A DNA stretch of 64,000 nt from Fusobacterium_C sp036516095 (GCF_036516095.1 NZ_DATBUM010000017.1:1-64000); one strand, 5' to 3'; shown: positions 42,463-52,689, counted from the first letter of the stretch. A program made the numbers and translations. Notes: generated from the letters alone by a model not told the origin.

Positions 42463-44445
42463 ATGTTTCATTTGTGTGCTAAATATCAACCGACAGGAGA
42501 TCAACCCATAGCCATTGAAAAATTGGTGGAGTCCTTGAAAAAAAAGAATAGAGATCAGGTTTTACTGGGAGTGACAGGTTCCGGGAAAACATTTACAATT
42601 GCCAATGTCATTGAAAGAGTCCAAAGACCTACTTTGATCATTGCACCGAATAAAACATTGGCAGCACAATTATATCAGGAGTATAAAGCTTTTTTTCCTG
42701 AGAATGCTGTGGAATATTTTGTGTCATACTATGATTACTATCAACCGGAAGCTTATATTAAAACAACGGACACCTATATTGAAAAAGATTCTGCGGTAAA
42801 TGAGGAGATAGATAAATTACGAAATGCAGCAACAGCGGCTTTGATTATGAGAAAAGATGTCATTATTGTAGCTTCCGTCTCTGCTATTTACGGTCTGGGT
42901 TCTCCTGAGATTTATAAAAAAATGACCATTCCTATTGATTTAAAGACAGGAATTTCGAGAACAAAATTGATAGAAAGATTAATTGCCCTGCGTTATGAAA
43001 GAAATGATATGAATTTCATTCGTGGAAAATTTCGAGTGAAAGGAGATGTTATCGATATTTATCCAAGTTATTTGGAAACCGGTTATCGCTTGGAATTTTG
43101 GGGAGATGACTTGGAAGCTATATCTGAAATTCATACTTTAACGGGAGAGAAAATCAAAAAGAATTTGGAAAGAATTGTGATTTATGCGGCAACACAATAT
43201 ATTACAGAAGAAGAAGATTTGGAAAGAATTATTTCTGAAATTCGGGAAGATCAGACACGAGAGGTAAAAGAATTTCAAAAAGCCGGAAAATTATTAGAAG
43301 CTCAGAGATTACAGCAGAGAGTGGATTATGACATCGAGATGATAAAAGAAATTGGATATTGTAAAGGAATTGAAAATTATGCAAGGTATTTGGCGGGGAA
43401 ACTTCCCGGAGAAACTCCAAATACTCTGCTGGACTATTTTCCGAAAAATTTTTTATTGGTGTTGGATGAATCGCATGTGGGAGTGCCTCAAATTCGGGGA
43501 ATGTATAACGGGGATATTGCTCGAAAAACAGCTTTGGTTGAAAATGGATTTCGATTGAAAGCAGCTTTGGATAATCGACCATTACAGTTTGAAGAGTTCC
43601 GAGAGAGAACGGGACAGACTATCTATGTATCAGCGACACCGGGAGATTATGAAGTAAAGCAATCAGGTTTTGCCATTGTGGAACAACTAATACGTCCGAC
43701 GGGGATTTTAGATCCCTTGATTGAAGTACGGTCTACAAAAGGTCAAGTGGATGATTTACTGGAAGAAATTCATAAACGGGTGTTGAAAAAACAAAGAGTT
43801 CTGGTTACTACATTGACAAAGAAAATGGCGGAAGAATTGACAGAGTACTATGAGGAGCTTGGGGTCAAAGTTCGATACATGCATTCGGATGTAGACACTT
43901 TGGATCGAATTGAAATTATCAAATCTCTTCGAAAAGGGGAAATTGATGTTTTAGTGGGGATTAACTTATTAAGAGAAGGATTGGATATCCCGGAAGTTTC
44001 TTTGGTTGCTATTTTAGAAGCGGATAAAGAGGGATTCTTGCGAAGTCGTCGTTCCTTGATTCAAACGATAGGAAGAGCTGCCAGAAATGTAGAAGGAAAA
44101 GTTATTTTATATGGAGATATTATGACGGACTCTATGGCTATGGCAATTGAGGAAACCAAACGAAGAAGAGGGATTCAAGAAAACTATAATCTCTTACACG
44201 GGTTGCAGCCGGAAGCCATTGTAAAAGAAATTGCGGAAGAGATGATACAGTTGGATTATGGCATTTCAGAGGAGGCTTTTTCCAAAAAATCAAAGAAAAG
44301 ATTTCACAGCAAAGAAGAAATTGAAAAAGAGATTGCAAAATGTCATAAAAAAATAGTAAAATTATCAAAAGAACTGGATTTTGAACAGGCAATTTTAGTG
44401 CGAGAAGAGATGAAACGATTACAAGAAATGTTACTTTCTTTTTAG
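42463..44445 (+). CDS. uvrB: Excinuclease ABC subunit B
   Basis: UvrB verifies damage and recruits UvrC in nucleotide-excision repair. The 660-residue protein has Walker A GVTGSGKTFTIANV, the beta-hairpin YYDYYQPEAYIKTTDTYIEK, LLVLDESHVGVPQI (helicase motif II), the C-terminal helicase motifs INLLREGLDIPEVSLVAILE and QTIGRAARN, and a UVR domain at the very end. Length and domain order are canonical. A TATAAT element lies just upstream but its -35 box is weak. Confidence 0.98.
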   Translation: MFHLCAKYQPTGDQPIAIEKLVESLKKKNRDQVLLGVTGSGKTFTIANVIERVQRPTLIIAPNKTLAAQLYQEYKAFFPENAVEYFVSYYDYYQPEAYIKTTDTYIEKDSAVNEEIDKLRNAATAALIMRKDVIIVASVSAIYGLGSPEIYKKMTIPIDLKTGISRTKLIERLIALRYERNDMNFIRGKFRVKGDVIDIYPSYLETGYRLEFWGDDLEAISEIHTLTGEKIKKNLERIVIYAATQYITEEEDLERIISEIREDQTREVKEFQKAGKLLEAQRLQQRVDYDIEMIKEIGYCKGIENYARYLAGKLPGETPNTLLDYFPKNFLLVLDESHVGVPQIRGMYNGDIARKTALVENGFRLKAALDNRPLQFEEFRERTGQTIYVSATPGDYEVKQSGFAIVEQLIRPTGILDPLIEVRSTKGQVDDLLEEIHKRVLKKQRVLVTTLTKKMAEELTEYYEELGVKVRYMHSDVDTLDRIEIIKSLRKGEIDVLVGINLLREGLDIPEVSLVAILEADKEGFLRSRRSLIQTIGRAARNVEGKVILYGDIMTDSMAMAIEETKRRRGIQENYNLLHGLQPEAIVKEIAEEMIQLDYGISEEAFSKKSKKRFHSKEEIEKEIAKCHKKIVKLSKELDFEQAILVREEMKRLQEMLLSF

Positions 44446-44453
44446 GAGATTAC

Positions 44454-45668
44454 ATGGAATATATTTATAAGGTCAGCGATTTAAACGTAAAAGTGAAGCG
44501 TTATTTGGAAGGAAATTATGAATTTAAGAATATGATAGTGGAAGGAGAACTTTCGGGAATTACGTACTATAAAAGCGGGCATTTGTATTTTCAGTTGAAA
44601 GATGAAAATTCTCAAGTGAAGTGTGCAGCATTTTCCTATCAGAGACGGGGTATTCCGAATGATTTGCAGGAAGGAGAAAAAGTCCGAATTTTTGCAGACG
44701 TGGGATTTTATGAGAATCGAGGAGATTTTCAACTTCTGGTTAAAGGGATTGAAAAGCAAGATGGTTTGGGAAAATTGTATGCAGAATTGGAAAAATTGAA
44801 AAAGAGAATGGCAGAAGAAGGATATTTTTCTTTGGAGCATAAAAGAGCTCTACAAAAATATCCGAAGGCAATTGGTGTGGTTACTGCAATCACGGGAGCT
44901 GCAGTTCATGACATTATAAAAACGATACGAAAACGGGACCCTAGAATTACAATTTACATATATTCTGCTAAAGTACAAGGACTGGGAGCAGAACAGGAAA
45001 TTGTAGCAGGGATTGAAACTTTGAATCAAATTCCGGAGATTGACTTTATCATTGCGGGTCGTGGTGGGGGAAGTATAGAAGATTTATGGGCTTTTAATAA
45101 GGAAGAGGTCGCTATGGCTTTTTATCATTCACAAAAGCCAATTATTTCGGCAGTAGGACATGAAGTGGACATTTTGTTGAGTGATTTTACAGCAGATGTG
45201 AGGGCGGCAACTCCGACACAAGCAGTGGAGTTATCAGTTCCGGAGTTAAGTTATTATGAAAAAGAAATCCAATTTCGTTATGATAGAATACAATTCATGG
45301 AAAAACAGTATTTTTTGAAAAAACAGCAGGAATTTCAGAAAAGAATGCAGCACTATATTTTACAACATTTTCCAAAGAATATTGAGAACTATAAAAGGGA
45401 ACTGTTATATCGGGAAGAACAAGTACAAAAAAGTATGGAAGCTTTTTTAGAAAGAAAAAGGCAAAAGTACCATCTCTCTTTGGAAACATTGATTCATTTG
45501 AATCCTATGAAGCTTTTGCAAAAAGGATATGCTGTATTACGACAAGGAAATCGGAGATTGCGTTCCTTGGAGGAAGTAAGCCTCCATGAAGAAATCGAAA
45601 TTCAAGTGGTGGATGGAAAAATAATAGCGGAAGTAAAGGAGAAGCAATATGCAAATGCGATGGAATAA
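44454..45668 (+). CDS. xseA: Exodeoxyribonuclease VII large subunit
   Basis: XseA forms exonuclease VII with XseB and degrades single-stranded DNA. The 404-residue protein starts with an OB-fold (GELSGITYYKSGHLYFQLKD), then the catalytic domain with AIGVVTAITGAAVHDI, DFIIAGRGGGSIEDLWAFN and AVGHEVDILLSDFTADVRAA, followed by a long coiled coil. xseB is not adjacent. The gene overlaps the following TPR protein by 20 bp and follows uvrB by 8 bp. Confidence 0.97.
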   Translation: MEYIYKVSDLNVKVKRYLEGNYEFKNMIVEGELSGITYYKSGHLYFQLKDENSQVKCAAFSYQRRGIPNDLQEGEKVRIFADVGFYENRGDFQLLVKGIEKQDGLGKLYAELEKLKKRMAEEGYFSLEHKRALQKYPKAIGVVTAITGAAVHDIIKTIRKRDPRITIYIYSAKVQGLGAEQEIVAGIETLNQIPEIDFIIAGRGGGSIEDLWAFNKEEVAMAFYHSQKPIISAVGHEVDILLSDFTADVRAATPTQAVELSVPELSYYEKEIQFRYDRIQFMEKQYFLKKQQEFQKRMQHYILQHFPKNIENYKRELLYREEQVQKSMEAFLERKRQKYHLSLETLIHLNPMKLLQKGYAVLRQGNRRLRSLEEVSLHEEIEIQVVDGKIIAEVKEKQYANAME

Positions 45669-46317
45669 AGGAATCAAAGAATTATTCTTTTTTCTCTTCT
45701 TGTCTTTTTCCCTATGGGCGACAGGAGAAATACGAGAAATAGAAATGATCGGAGTGAATGGAAATAAAATTTTTCCTGAAAAAGTGACGGAAGATACTGT
45801 CTCAGTGAAGGAAAGAAAAGAAGATACAGTACCGAATAGAGAAGAACTTGTTGAAAAAGAATCGGAAGTACCAATGATTATAAGTATTTTTCAAAAAGGA
45901 AATACTCTTTTTATGCAGAAACAATATGAAAAGGCAAATGCAGTCTTTAAATCGGATTTATCAGATATGAAAAATGTGTTCGGAGCGGCTACAACGGATC
46001 GTTTTTTAGGAAGACACGGTCAAGCGATTGAAGAATATACAAAAGTACTACAAATGAATGCGGAATTTGGTGAAGCATATTTAGGTCGAGCCTTATCTTA
46101 TCGAGATAGTGGAAAATATTCGGAAGCCATTTCCGATTTTCAGCAATACCTTGTATTGACACAAAAAGAAGACGGATATTTAGGGCTAGGAGATACTTAT
46201 ATGGCAATGGGAGATTATTCCAAAGCACAACAAATTTTAGCACTGGGATCCTCAAAATATCCGAGTTCTACATTGATGAAAAAAATGTTATCACAAGCAT
46301 ATTTAAAAACAAAATAA
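45649..46317 (+). CDS. Exported TPR protein
   Basis: The 222-residue product has a signal peptide (hydrophobic core FFFLFLSFSLWA), a charged linker and three to four tetratricopeptide repeats from about residue 80 (NTLFMQKQYEKANAVFKSDL, HGQAIEEYTKVLQMNAEFGE, YSEAISDFQQYL, YSKAQQILAL). It is a periplasmic or surface adaptor of unknown partner. It overlaps xseA by 20 bp. Confidence 0.78.
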   Translation: MQMRWNKGIKELFFFLFLSFSLWATGEIREIEMIGVNGNKIFPEKVTEDTVSVKERKEDTVPNREELVEKESEVPMIISIFQKGNTLFMQKQYEKANAVFKSDLSDMKNVFGAATTDRFLGRHGQAIEEYTKVLQMNAEFGEAYLGRALSYRDSGKYSEAISDFQQYLVLTQKEDGYLGLGDTYMAMGDYSKAQQILALGSSKYPSSTLMKKMLSQAYLKTK

Positions 46318-46334
46318 AATTGTCAGGAGGAATT

Positions 46335-47186
46335 ATGTATCAAATTCATTTAGGGGATACATACTACCCCGCATTATTGAAAGAGATTAGTAAACCTCCG
46401 AAAACTCTGTATTGTATGGGAGATGTTCATTTGTTGCAGGCGGAAAGAAAAGTGGCAGTAGTAGGAACGAGAACGGCAACGGATTATGGAAAAATTTGTT
46501 GTCAAAAACTTGTGAGTACATTATGCTCTGCGAATGTTGTCACAGTAAGCGGTCTGGCTTTGGGAATTGATGCCATCTGCCAAGAGACTACGTTAAATCT
46601 GAAAGGAAAAACGATTGCTGTTGTGGGATCCGGTTTAGATGAAATTTACCCAAAACAAAATACAAATCTTTGGAAGAGGATTGCAAAGGAAGGTTTATTA
46701 CTGAGTGAATATCCTTTGGGCATGAAGGCTTTTCCTAAAAATTTTCCGGAAAGAAATCGAATTATTGCAGGATTATCACAGGCTGTGGTTATAGTGGAGA
46801 GTAAGGAAAAGGGTGGAAGTTTAATCACGGCGGAACTTGCTTTGGAGGAAAATCGGGATGTCTATGCCATTCCAGGAGATATTGACAGTCCTTGTTCCAG
46901 AGGTTGTAATCAGTTGATTCGTGATTCTCAGGCGAAGTTACTTGCAAAAATGGAAGAAATCTTATATGATTACGGTTGGAATAGAGAAGAAGAAATAAAA
47001 ATCATACCGGAAATGTCTTCTCTATCTCAGAAGATACTGGCAAGCTTGCTACGAGAAAAGAGTTTGGACGAATTGGAGAGAGAATTGTTGTTTTCGAAAC
47101 AAGAATTACTGGCTCAATTGATGGAACTTGAAATAGAGGGTTGGATAAAATCAATATCAGGTGGGAAATTTAAGAAAATAAAATGA
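46335..47186 (+). CDS. dprA: DNA-processing protein DprA
   Basis: DprA loads RecA on incoming single strands in natural transformation. The start at 46335 follows AGGAGG; the 283-residue protein has the Rossmann-like core with VAVVGTRTATDYG, TVSGLALGIDAICQE, VGSGLDEIYPKQN and PGDIDSPCSRGCNQLIRDSQ, plus a C-terminal winged-helix. It overlaps the frame of topA by a few bases, a common dprA-topA neighbourhood. Whether this organism is competent cannot be read here. Confidence 0.97.
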   Translation: MYQIHLGDTYYPALLKEISKPPKTLYCMGDVHLLQAERKVAVVGTRTATDYGKICCQKLVSTLCSANVVTVSGLALGIDAICQETTLNLKGKTIAVVGSGLDEIYPKQNTNLWKRIAKEGLLLSEYPLGMKAFPKNFPERNRIIAGLSQAVVIVESKEKGGSLITAELALEENRDVYAIPGDIDSPCSRGCNQLIRDSQAKLLAKMEEILYDYGWNREEEIKIIPEMSSLSQKILASLLREKSLDELERELLFSKQELLAQLMELEIEGWIKSISGGKFKKIK

Positions 47187-47200
47187 GGTGTCGAATTGTT

Positions 47201-49450
47201 ATGGCGAATAAAAATCTAGTAATTGTCGAATCTCCTGCGAAAGCAAAGACTATTGAAAAAATTTTGGGAAAAAATTATGAGGTAACTGCTTCATTCGGGC
47301 ATATTTGCGATTTGCCCAAAACAAAAATGGGAGTGGATGTGGACAATGATTTTAAGACTTCTTACTCTACCATTAAAGGAAAAGGGGATGTTGTCAAAAA
47401 ATTAAAAATGCAGGCAAAAAATGCGAATAAGATATATCTCGCTTCGGATCCGGATCGAGAAGGGGAAGCGATTGCCTGGCACATTGCAAAGGCTTTGAAA
47501 TTGGATAAGGGAGAACAAAATCGAATAGAATTTCATGAAATTACAGATAGAGCGATTCGAGAAGCTGTAAAAAATCCCAGAATCATCGATGAAAATAAAG
47601 TGAATGCTCAACAAGCAAGAAGGGTTTTGGATCGTTTGGTGGGATATGAAATCAGCCCTTTTTTATGGAAGTTAATTTCTCCAAATACCAGTGCAGGACG
47701 GGTACAATCCGTTGCCTTAAAATTAATTTGTGATTTGGAGGATAAAATTAGAAAATTTGTTCCGGAAAAATATTGGGACGTGAGAGGAAATTTCGAACGA
47801 AGTTGGACTTGGCCTCTTTCCAAAATAGATGGAAAAAAAATGGAAAAAGTAAAAGAAGAGAGTTTGGTAGAAAGAGTCAAGCTGTTACAAAAACAAAAAT
47901 TCACAGTGATGGAAGCTAAGGTTTCCAAGAAAAGTAAAAGACCACCTTTACCTTTAAAGACAAGTACCTTACAACAACTTTCTTCTTCTTATTTAGGATT
48001 TTCCGCCAGTCGAACCATGATGTTGGCTCAGAAACTGTACGAAGGAATTGACATCAATGGAAGTCACAAAGGTTTGATTACCTATATGAGAACAGATTCT
48101 ACAAGAATTTCTCAGGAAGCGAAGGATATGGCAGAAAGCTATATTACGGAAACTTTTGGACAAGAATATGTGACAGATGTAAAAGAAAAGAAAACAAGCA
48201 AACAAAAAATTCAAGATGCTCATGAGGCAATTCGACCTACGGACGTATATGTTACTCCAGAAAGTTTAGAAAAAATTTTAGAAAAAGATCAATGGAAATT
48301 GTATAAATTGATTTGGGAAAGATTTCTAATTTCGGAATTGGCTTCCATGAAATATGAACAGTTTGAAATTATTTGCGAACGGGAAGAAGTTCAGTTTCGT
48401 GGCAGTATGAATAAAATTTTGTTTGATGGATACTATAAAATTTTTAAGGAAGAAGAGGAATTAAACCTGGAAGATTTTCCAAAAATAGAGGTGGGAGATC
48501 AGCTGGAGCTTTCAAAATTGGAAATAAAAGAGGATATGACAAAACCTCCAGCAAGATTGACAGAATCTTCTTTAGTAAAAATGTTGGAAACGGAGGGTAT
48601 CGGAAGACCTTCCACCTATGCTACGATCATAGAAACTTTGAAGAAAAGAGAATATATTGTAATGGAAAAGAGAAGTTTTATTCCAACGGAAATTGGTTAT
48701 GAAGTGAAAAGACAGTTGGAGAAATATTTCTCAAAGATTATGAATGTAAAATTTACGGCAGAGTTGGAAAATGAATTGGATGGAGTGGAACTGGGAACGG
48801 AGGATTGGATTTCTTTGCTACATCGTTTTTATGACGGTTTGAAAGAAGAAATGGAGGCTTGCAAGGAAGCGGTTCAAGCAGAAGCGGAAAAAATAATCTT
48901 TTCTGATGTATTATGTGCTAACGGAAAAGATTATATGATTGTAAAAACAGGACGTTTTGGAAGATATTTGGCAAGTCCTCTGGAAGAAGATTCCAATAAA
49001 ATTTCCTTAAAGAATATTCCCATACCTATGGAACAGCTAAAACAAGGGAAAGTTTTTGTAAAAGAGGCTTTGGAAGAAAGTTTGAAGAAGAAAGCCGGAC
49101 ATAGAACGGATATGAAGACAGAGACAGGAGCCGCTTATCTACTTAAGGAAGGAAGATTCGGTAGTTATTTGGAAAGTGAAAATTTTAAAGAGGACGGCTT
49201 GCGAGAGGCTTTACCGATGGAAATTCGAAAAGAGTTAAAAGCAGGAAGCATTGAAAAGATAGATGGAGTATACCAATTTCAGGAAAAAATAAGAAAGATC
49301 AAAGAAGAGGAAGAAAAACTGATTCAAGAAGCGGGAGTTTGTGAAAAATGCGGGAAGCCGTTTAAAGTAAATCGAGGAAGATGGGGAAAATTTCTATCTT
49401 GTACAGGTTATCCGGAATGTAGAAATATTCGAAAAATTGAAAAGAAATAG
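47201..49450 (+). CDS. topA: DNA topoisomerase I
   Basis: TopA relaxes negative supercoils. The start at 47201 gives MANKNLVIVESPAKAKTIEKIL; an ATG 18 bases earlier is less likely. The 749-residue protein has the Toprim motif SDPDREGEAIAWHIA, the catalytic tyrosine in TYMRTDSTRIS, RPSTYATIIETL and a single C-terminal four-cysteine zinc ribbon (CEKCGKPFKVNRGRWG then LSCTGYPECRN). An HxGRFGRYL-type repeat precedes it. Length is normal. Confidence 0.98.
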   Translation: MANKNLVIVESPAKAKTIEKILGKNYEVTASFGHICDLPKTKMGVDVDNDFKTSYSTIKGKGDVVKKLKMQAKNANKIYLASDPDREGEAIAWHIAKALKLDKGEQNRIEFHEITDRAIREAVKNPRIIDENKVNAQQARRVLDRLVGYEISPFLWKLISPNTSAGRVQSVALKLICDLEDKIRKFVPEKYWDVRGNFERSWTWPLSKIDGKKMEKVKEESLVERVKLLQKQKFTVMEAKVSKKSKRPPLPLKTSTLQQLSSSYLGFSASRTMMLAQKLYEGIDINGSHKGLITYMRTDSTRISQEAKDMAESYITETFGQEYVTDVKEKKTSKQKIQDAHEAIRPTDVYVTPESLEKILEKDQWKLYKLIWERFLISELASMKYEQFEIICEREEVQFRGSMNKILFDGYYKIFKEEEELNLEDFPKIEVGDQLELSKLEIKEDMTKPPARLTESSLVKMLETEGIGRPSTYATIIETLKKREYIVMEKRSFIPTEIGYEVKRQLEKYFSKIMNVKFTAELENELDGVELGTEDWISLLHRFYDGLKEEMEACKEAVQAEAEKIIFSDVLCANGKDYMIVKTGRFGRYLASPLEEDSNKISLKNIPIPMEQLKQGKVFVKEALEESLKKKAGHRTDMKTETGAAYLLKEGRFGSYLESENFKEDGLREALPMEIRKELKAGSIEKIDGVYQFQEKIRKIKEEEEKLIQEAGVCEKCGKPFKVNRGRWGKFLSCTGYPECRNIRKIEKK

Positions 49451-49471
49451 AAGAGGGGAAACAAAAGAAAT

Positions 49472-50779
49472 ATGAAAAAAGAAGTCATAGTGGTAGGAGC
49501 AGGTTTGGCAGGTTCTGAGGCAGCATATCAATTGGCAAAACGGGGAATTCCCGTTCGACTTTATGAAATGAAAAAACAGAAAAAGACGGAGGCTCATCAC
49601 TACGATTATTTTGCGGAATTAGTATGTAGCAACTCTTTAGGAGGAAATCATTTAGGAAATGCTTCTGGTTTGATGAAGGAAGAATTACGACTGTTGGATT
49701 CTCTTTTGATTCGAGTAGCCGAGGAGAGCAAGGTTCCGGCAGGACAGGCTTTGGCAGTGGATCGTCACGGTTTTTCAGAAAAAGTGACAAAAATTCTTAA
49801 AGAAATGGAAAATATTACGATAGTGGAGGAAGAATTTACGAAGATTCCAGAAGATCAATACGTGATAATTGCCAGTGGACCTCTGACTTCAGAATTTTTA
49901 TTTGAAGAATTGTTACGTATCACAGGAGAAGATTCTCTTTATTTTTATGATGCAGCAGCTCCGATTGTAAGTTTGGAATCCGTTGACATGACTTCAGCTT
50001 ACTTTCAATCCCGTTATGGAAAAGGAGAGGGAGAATATGTTAATTGTCCTATGACAAAAGAAGAATACGAGGCTTTTTATATGGAATTAATTCACGCCGA
50101 AAGAGTTCCTTTAAAAAAATTTGAAGAAGAAAAATTGTTTGATGCCTGTATGCCTGTGGAAAAAATAGCGATGTCAGGGGAAAAAAGTCTTTTGTTCGGT
50201 CCTTTAAAACCGAAAGGTTTGACGAATCCGAGAACGAATCGAATGGATTATGCCGTGGTACAACTTCGACAGGATGATAAAGAGGGGAAATTATATAATA
50301 TGGTGGGTTTTCAAACGAATTTAAAATGGGGAGAGCAAAAGAGGATTTTTTCTATGATTCCTGCTTTGAAGCAAGCAAATTTTATTCGTTATGGAGTGAT
50401 GCATCGAAATACTTTTATTAACTCTACAAAACTTTTAAAGCAAGATTTATCTCTGAAATCTCAAGATAATATTTATTTCGCGGGACAAATTACAGGAGGA
50501 GAGGGCTATGTAGCGGCTATATCTACGGGATGCATTGCGGCAATGAACATAGCAAATAAGTTACAGGGAAAGGAAGCATTGATCTTGGAAGATGTGACGG
50601 CTATAGGAGCTTTGATACGATATATCACAGAAGAAAAAAAGAAATTCCAGCCTATGGGACCTAATTTTGGAATTATAAGATCTTTGGAAGGAAAGAAAAT
50701 TCGGGATAAAAGAGAAAGATATTTGGAGATGTCCAGACTGTCAATCGAGTATTTAAAAAGTAAAATAAAAATGCTATAA
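49472..50779 (+). CDS. trmFO: Methylene-THF--tRNA-(uracil-5-)-methyltransferase TrmFO
   Basis: TrmFO makes T54 in tRNA using methylene-THF and FAD. The 435-residue protein has the FAD motif VVGAGLAGSEAAYQLAKRGI, RLYEMK, the cysteine in ELVCSNSLGGNHLGNASG, the block FGPLKPKGLTNPRT and a C-terminal YFAGQITGGEGYVAAISTG. The topA-trmFO order, often with xer and other genes, is a known neighbourhood in Firmicutes-like genomes. FolD in this window supplies the folate. Confidence 0.97.
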   Translation: MKKEVIVVGAGLAGSEAAYQLAKRGIPVRLYEMKKQKKTEAHHYDYFAELVCSNSLGGNHLGNASGLMKEELRLLDSLLIRVAEESKVPAGQALAVDRHGFSEKVTKILKEMENITIVEEEFTKIPEDQYVIIASGPLTSEFLFEELLRITGEDSLYFYDAAAPIVSLESVDMTSAYFQSRYGKGEGEYVNCPMTKEEYEAFYMELIHAERVPLKKFEEEKLFDACMPVEKIAMSGEKSLLFGPLKPKGLTNPRTNRMDYAVVQLRQDDKEGKLYNMVGFQTNLKWGEQKRIFSMIPALKQANFIRYGVMHRNTFINSTKLLKQDLSLKSQDNIYFAGQITGGEGYVAAISTGCIAAMNIANKLQGKEALILEDVTAIGALIRYITEEKKKFQPMGPNFGIIRSLEGKKIRDKRERYLEMSRLSIEYLKSKIKML

Positions 50780-50797
50780 TATCAATAGAGGATTACT

Positions 50798-51586
50798 ATG
50801 GAAGAGTTTGTTTTATGGAAACAAAAATATATTCATCATTTGGAATTGCAACGAGGGCTTCGTCAGAACAGTCTTCGTGCCATTCAAAAAGATTTAGAGC
50901 AATTTTTAAGCTATATAGAGGACTGTCAAGAGAAAGAGTTTACCGTCTTGGCAATGAAAAGTTATTTTTTTTCTTTGCAAGAAAAATATGCAGCAAGTAC
51001 AGTACATAGAAAACTTTCTTCCATAAAAGTTTTTCTTCGTTTCTTAAAAGAAGAAAATATTGTCAGGGAGGACTTCTCTCTTTATTTCACAAAAGTGCGG
51101 AAGGAAGAAGACGTTATTTTATTTTTTGAAACGGACGTATGGGAAAAATTTCGGAAGTTCTTTGAAAAAAATACCAGGGATAGAGCTATTTTTGAGTTAC
51201 TCTATTCCACAGGAATGAAACCAAGGGAGTTTCTGTCTTTAGCCTATATGCAAATTCATTGGGAGAAACAAGAAATTTATTTTTTTCAAAAGAAGGAAAC
51301 AAGAACTGTTTTTTTTAGTCAAAGAGCAAAAGAAGCACTTTGGAATTATTGTGAAGAGAAAGGAATTCGAGAGGGGAATATTTGGGATTTCTCGGAAAAG
51401 ACGTTACGAAATATTTTTATGAGGTATCAAGAAAAAATTCCGGAACTGAGGCATATGACGATATACAGTTTTCGTCATAGTTTTACCATTCAGTTATTAA
51501 GAGCGGGATTGTCAAAAGTCGAATTACAATATTTATTGGGCTTGGAACAGGGAGAACTATTACAGCGTTATGAGGCGTATCTATAA
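50798..51586 (+). CDS. Xer-like tyrosine recombinase with degenerate active site
   Basis: The 262-residue protein has the two-domain Xer layout: an N-terminal core-binding domain (LELQRGLRQNSLRAIQKDLE, KLSSIKVFLRFL) and a catalytic-domain fold. By alignment with E. coli XerD, the first catalytic arginine is Lys141 (TGMKPREF), the His of HxxR is Tyr223 (YSFRHSF), and the second His is Leu249 (LLGLEQ). Arg226, the lysine near 165 and the nucleophile Tyr258 remain. It is shorter than XerD's 298 residues. It may be a non-catalytic paralogue or partner. The place after trmFO matches xer genes elsewhere. Confidence 0.8.
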   Translation: MEEFVLWKQKYIHHLELQRGLRQNSLRAIQKDLEQFLSYIEDCQEKEFTVLAMKSYFFSLQEKYAASTVHRKLSSIKVFLRFLKEENIVREDFSLYFTKVRKEEDVILFFETDVWEKFRKFFEKNTRDRAIFELLYSTGMKPREFLSLAYMQIHWEKQEIYFFQKKETRTVFFSQRAKEALWNYCEEKGIREGNIWDFSEKTLRNIFMRYQEKIPELRHMTIYSFRHSFTIQLLRAGLSKVELQYLLGLEQGELLQRYEAYL

Positions 51587-51600
51587 AAAGGAGTGAAAGA

Positions 51601-52689
51601 ATGGAGAAAAAATGTATTGGATGTGGAATTCCTTTACAAAATACGGATAGTAAAAAAGGGGGATATACTCCGAAAGATTTAACGGGAAAGGAAGAATTGT
51701 ATTGTCAAAGATGTTTTCGTATTTCTCACTATGGAGAACATTCTTCCAGTTTTTTAAGTCGAGAGGACTATCAAAAAGAATTACAACAATGGGTTTCTCC
51801 AAAAAGATTGGCTTTGGCCGTCTTTGATATTATTGATTTTGAAGGATCGTTTCAAGATGATATTTTAGATATTTTAAGAGAAATGGATTCTATTGTTGTC
51901 ATTAATAAAGTGGATTTAATTCCCGGGGAAAAACATCCTTCTGAAGTCGCAAATTGGGTAAAGGGAAGATTGGCATCCGAAGGAATAGCTCCCTTGGATA
52001 TAGCCATTGTAAGCTGTAAAAATAATTATGGAATAAATGGTATTTTACGAAAAATTCATCATTTTTATCCAAATGGAGCGGAAGTTTTGGTATTAGGAGT
52101 TACCAATGTAGGAAAATCCAGTATTGTGAATCGTTTGTTGGGACAAAATCGAGTGACGGTATCCAAGTATCCGGGAACAACTTTGCTCAGTACCTTTCAT
52201 GAAATTGCGGGAACAAAATTTTGTCTGATTGATACTCCGGGTTTGATTCCAGAAGGAAGGTTTTCAGATTTGATAACAGAAGAGGATCAATTAAAAGTCA
52301 TTCCATCGACGGAAATTTCAAGAAAAACTTTTAAATTGGAAAAAAATCGTTGTGTAGTATTAGGAGAACTTATCAAATTACAGGTTTTAAACGAAGAAGA
52401 ACAGAAGCCAATTTTCAGCTTGTATGCATCTCAGGGAGTACAATTTCATGAAACAAATGTAGAAAAGGCGAACCTACAGGAAGAAAGAGTTCATTGCTTG
52501 CATTTGAAAGAGAAGAGAAAATTCCAAAAAAAGAGATTTAGTATTGCAGCAGGAGAAGAATTGGTATGGAAAGGTTTTGCATGGCTATCTGTGAAGAGAG
52601 GTCCTTTGCATATTGAGGTAGAATATCCTGAAGGAGGAGATATTGTAATACGAAAGGCCTTTATTCATCCAAGGAGGGTTTCATTTTGA
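51601..52689 (+). CDS. yqeH: Ribosome biogenesis GTPase YqeH
   Basis: YqeH is a circularly permuted GTPase needed for 30S assembly. The 362-residue protein begins with a treble-clef zinc finger (CIGCGIPLQ and YCQRCFRISHYG), then the G4 motif NKVDLIP precedes G1 GVTNVGKSSIVN and G3 DTPGLI, showing the permutation. A C-terminal RNA-binding-like domain follows. It overlaps the next gene by four bases. Confidence 0.95.
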   Translation: MEKKCIGCGIPLQNTDSKKGGYTPKDLTGKEELYCQRCFRISHYGEHSSSFLSREDYQKELQQWVSPKRLALAVFDIIDFEGSFQDDILDILREMDSIVVINKVDLIPGEKHPSEVANWVKGRLASEGIAPLDIAIVSCKNNYGINGILRKIHHFYPNGAEVLVLGVTNVGKSSIVNRLLGQNRVTVSKYPGTTLLSTFHEIAGTKFCLIDTPGLIPEGRFSDLITEEDQLKVIPSTEISRKTFKLEKNRCVVLGELIKLQVLNEEEQKPIFSLYASQGVQFHETNVEKANLQEERVHCLHLKEKRKFQKKRFSIAAGEELVWKGFAWLSVKRGPLHIEVEYPEGGDIVIRKAFIHPRRVSF

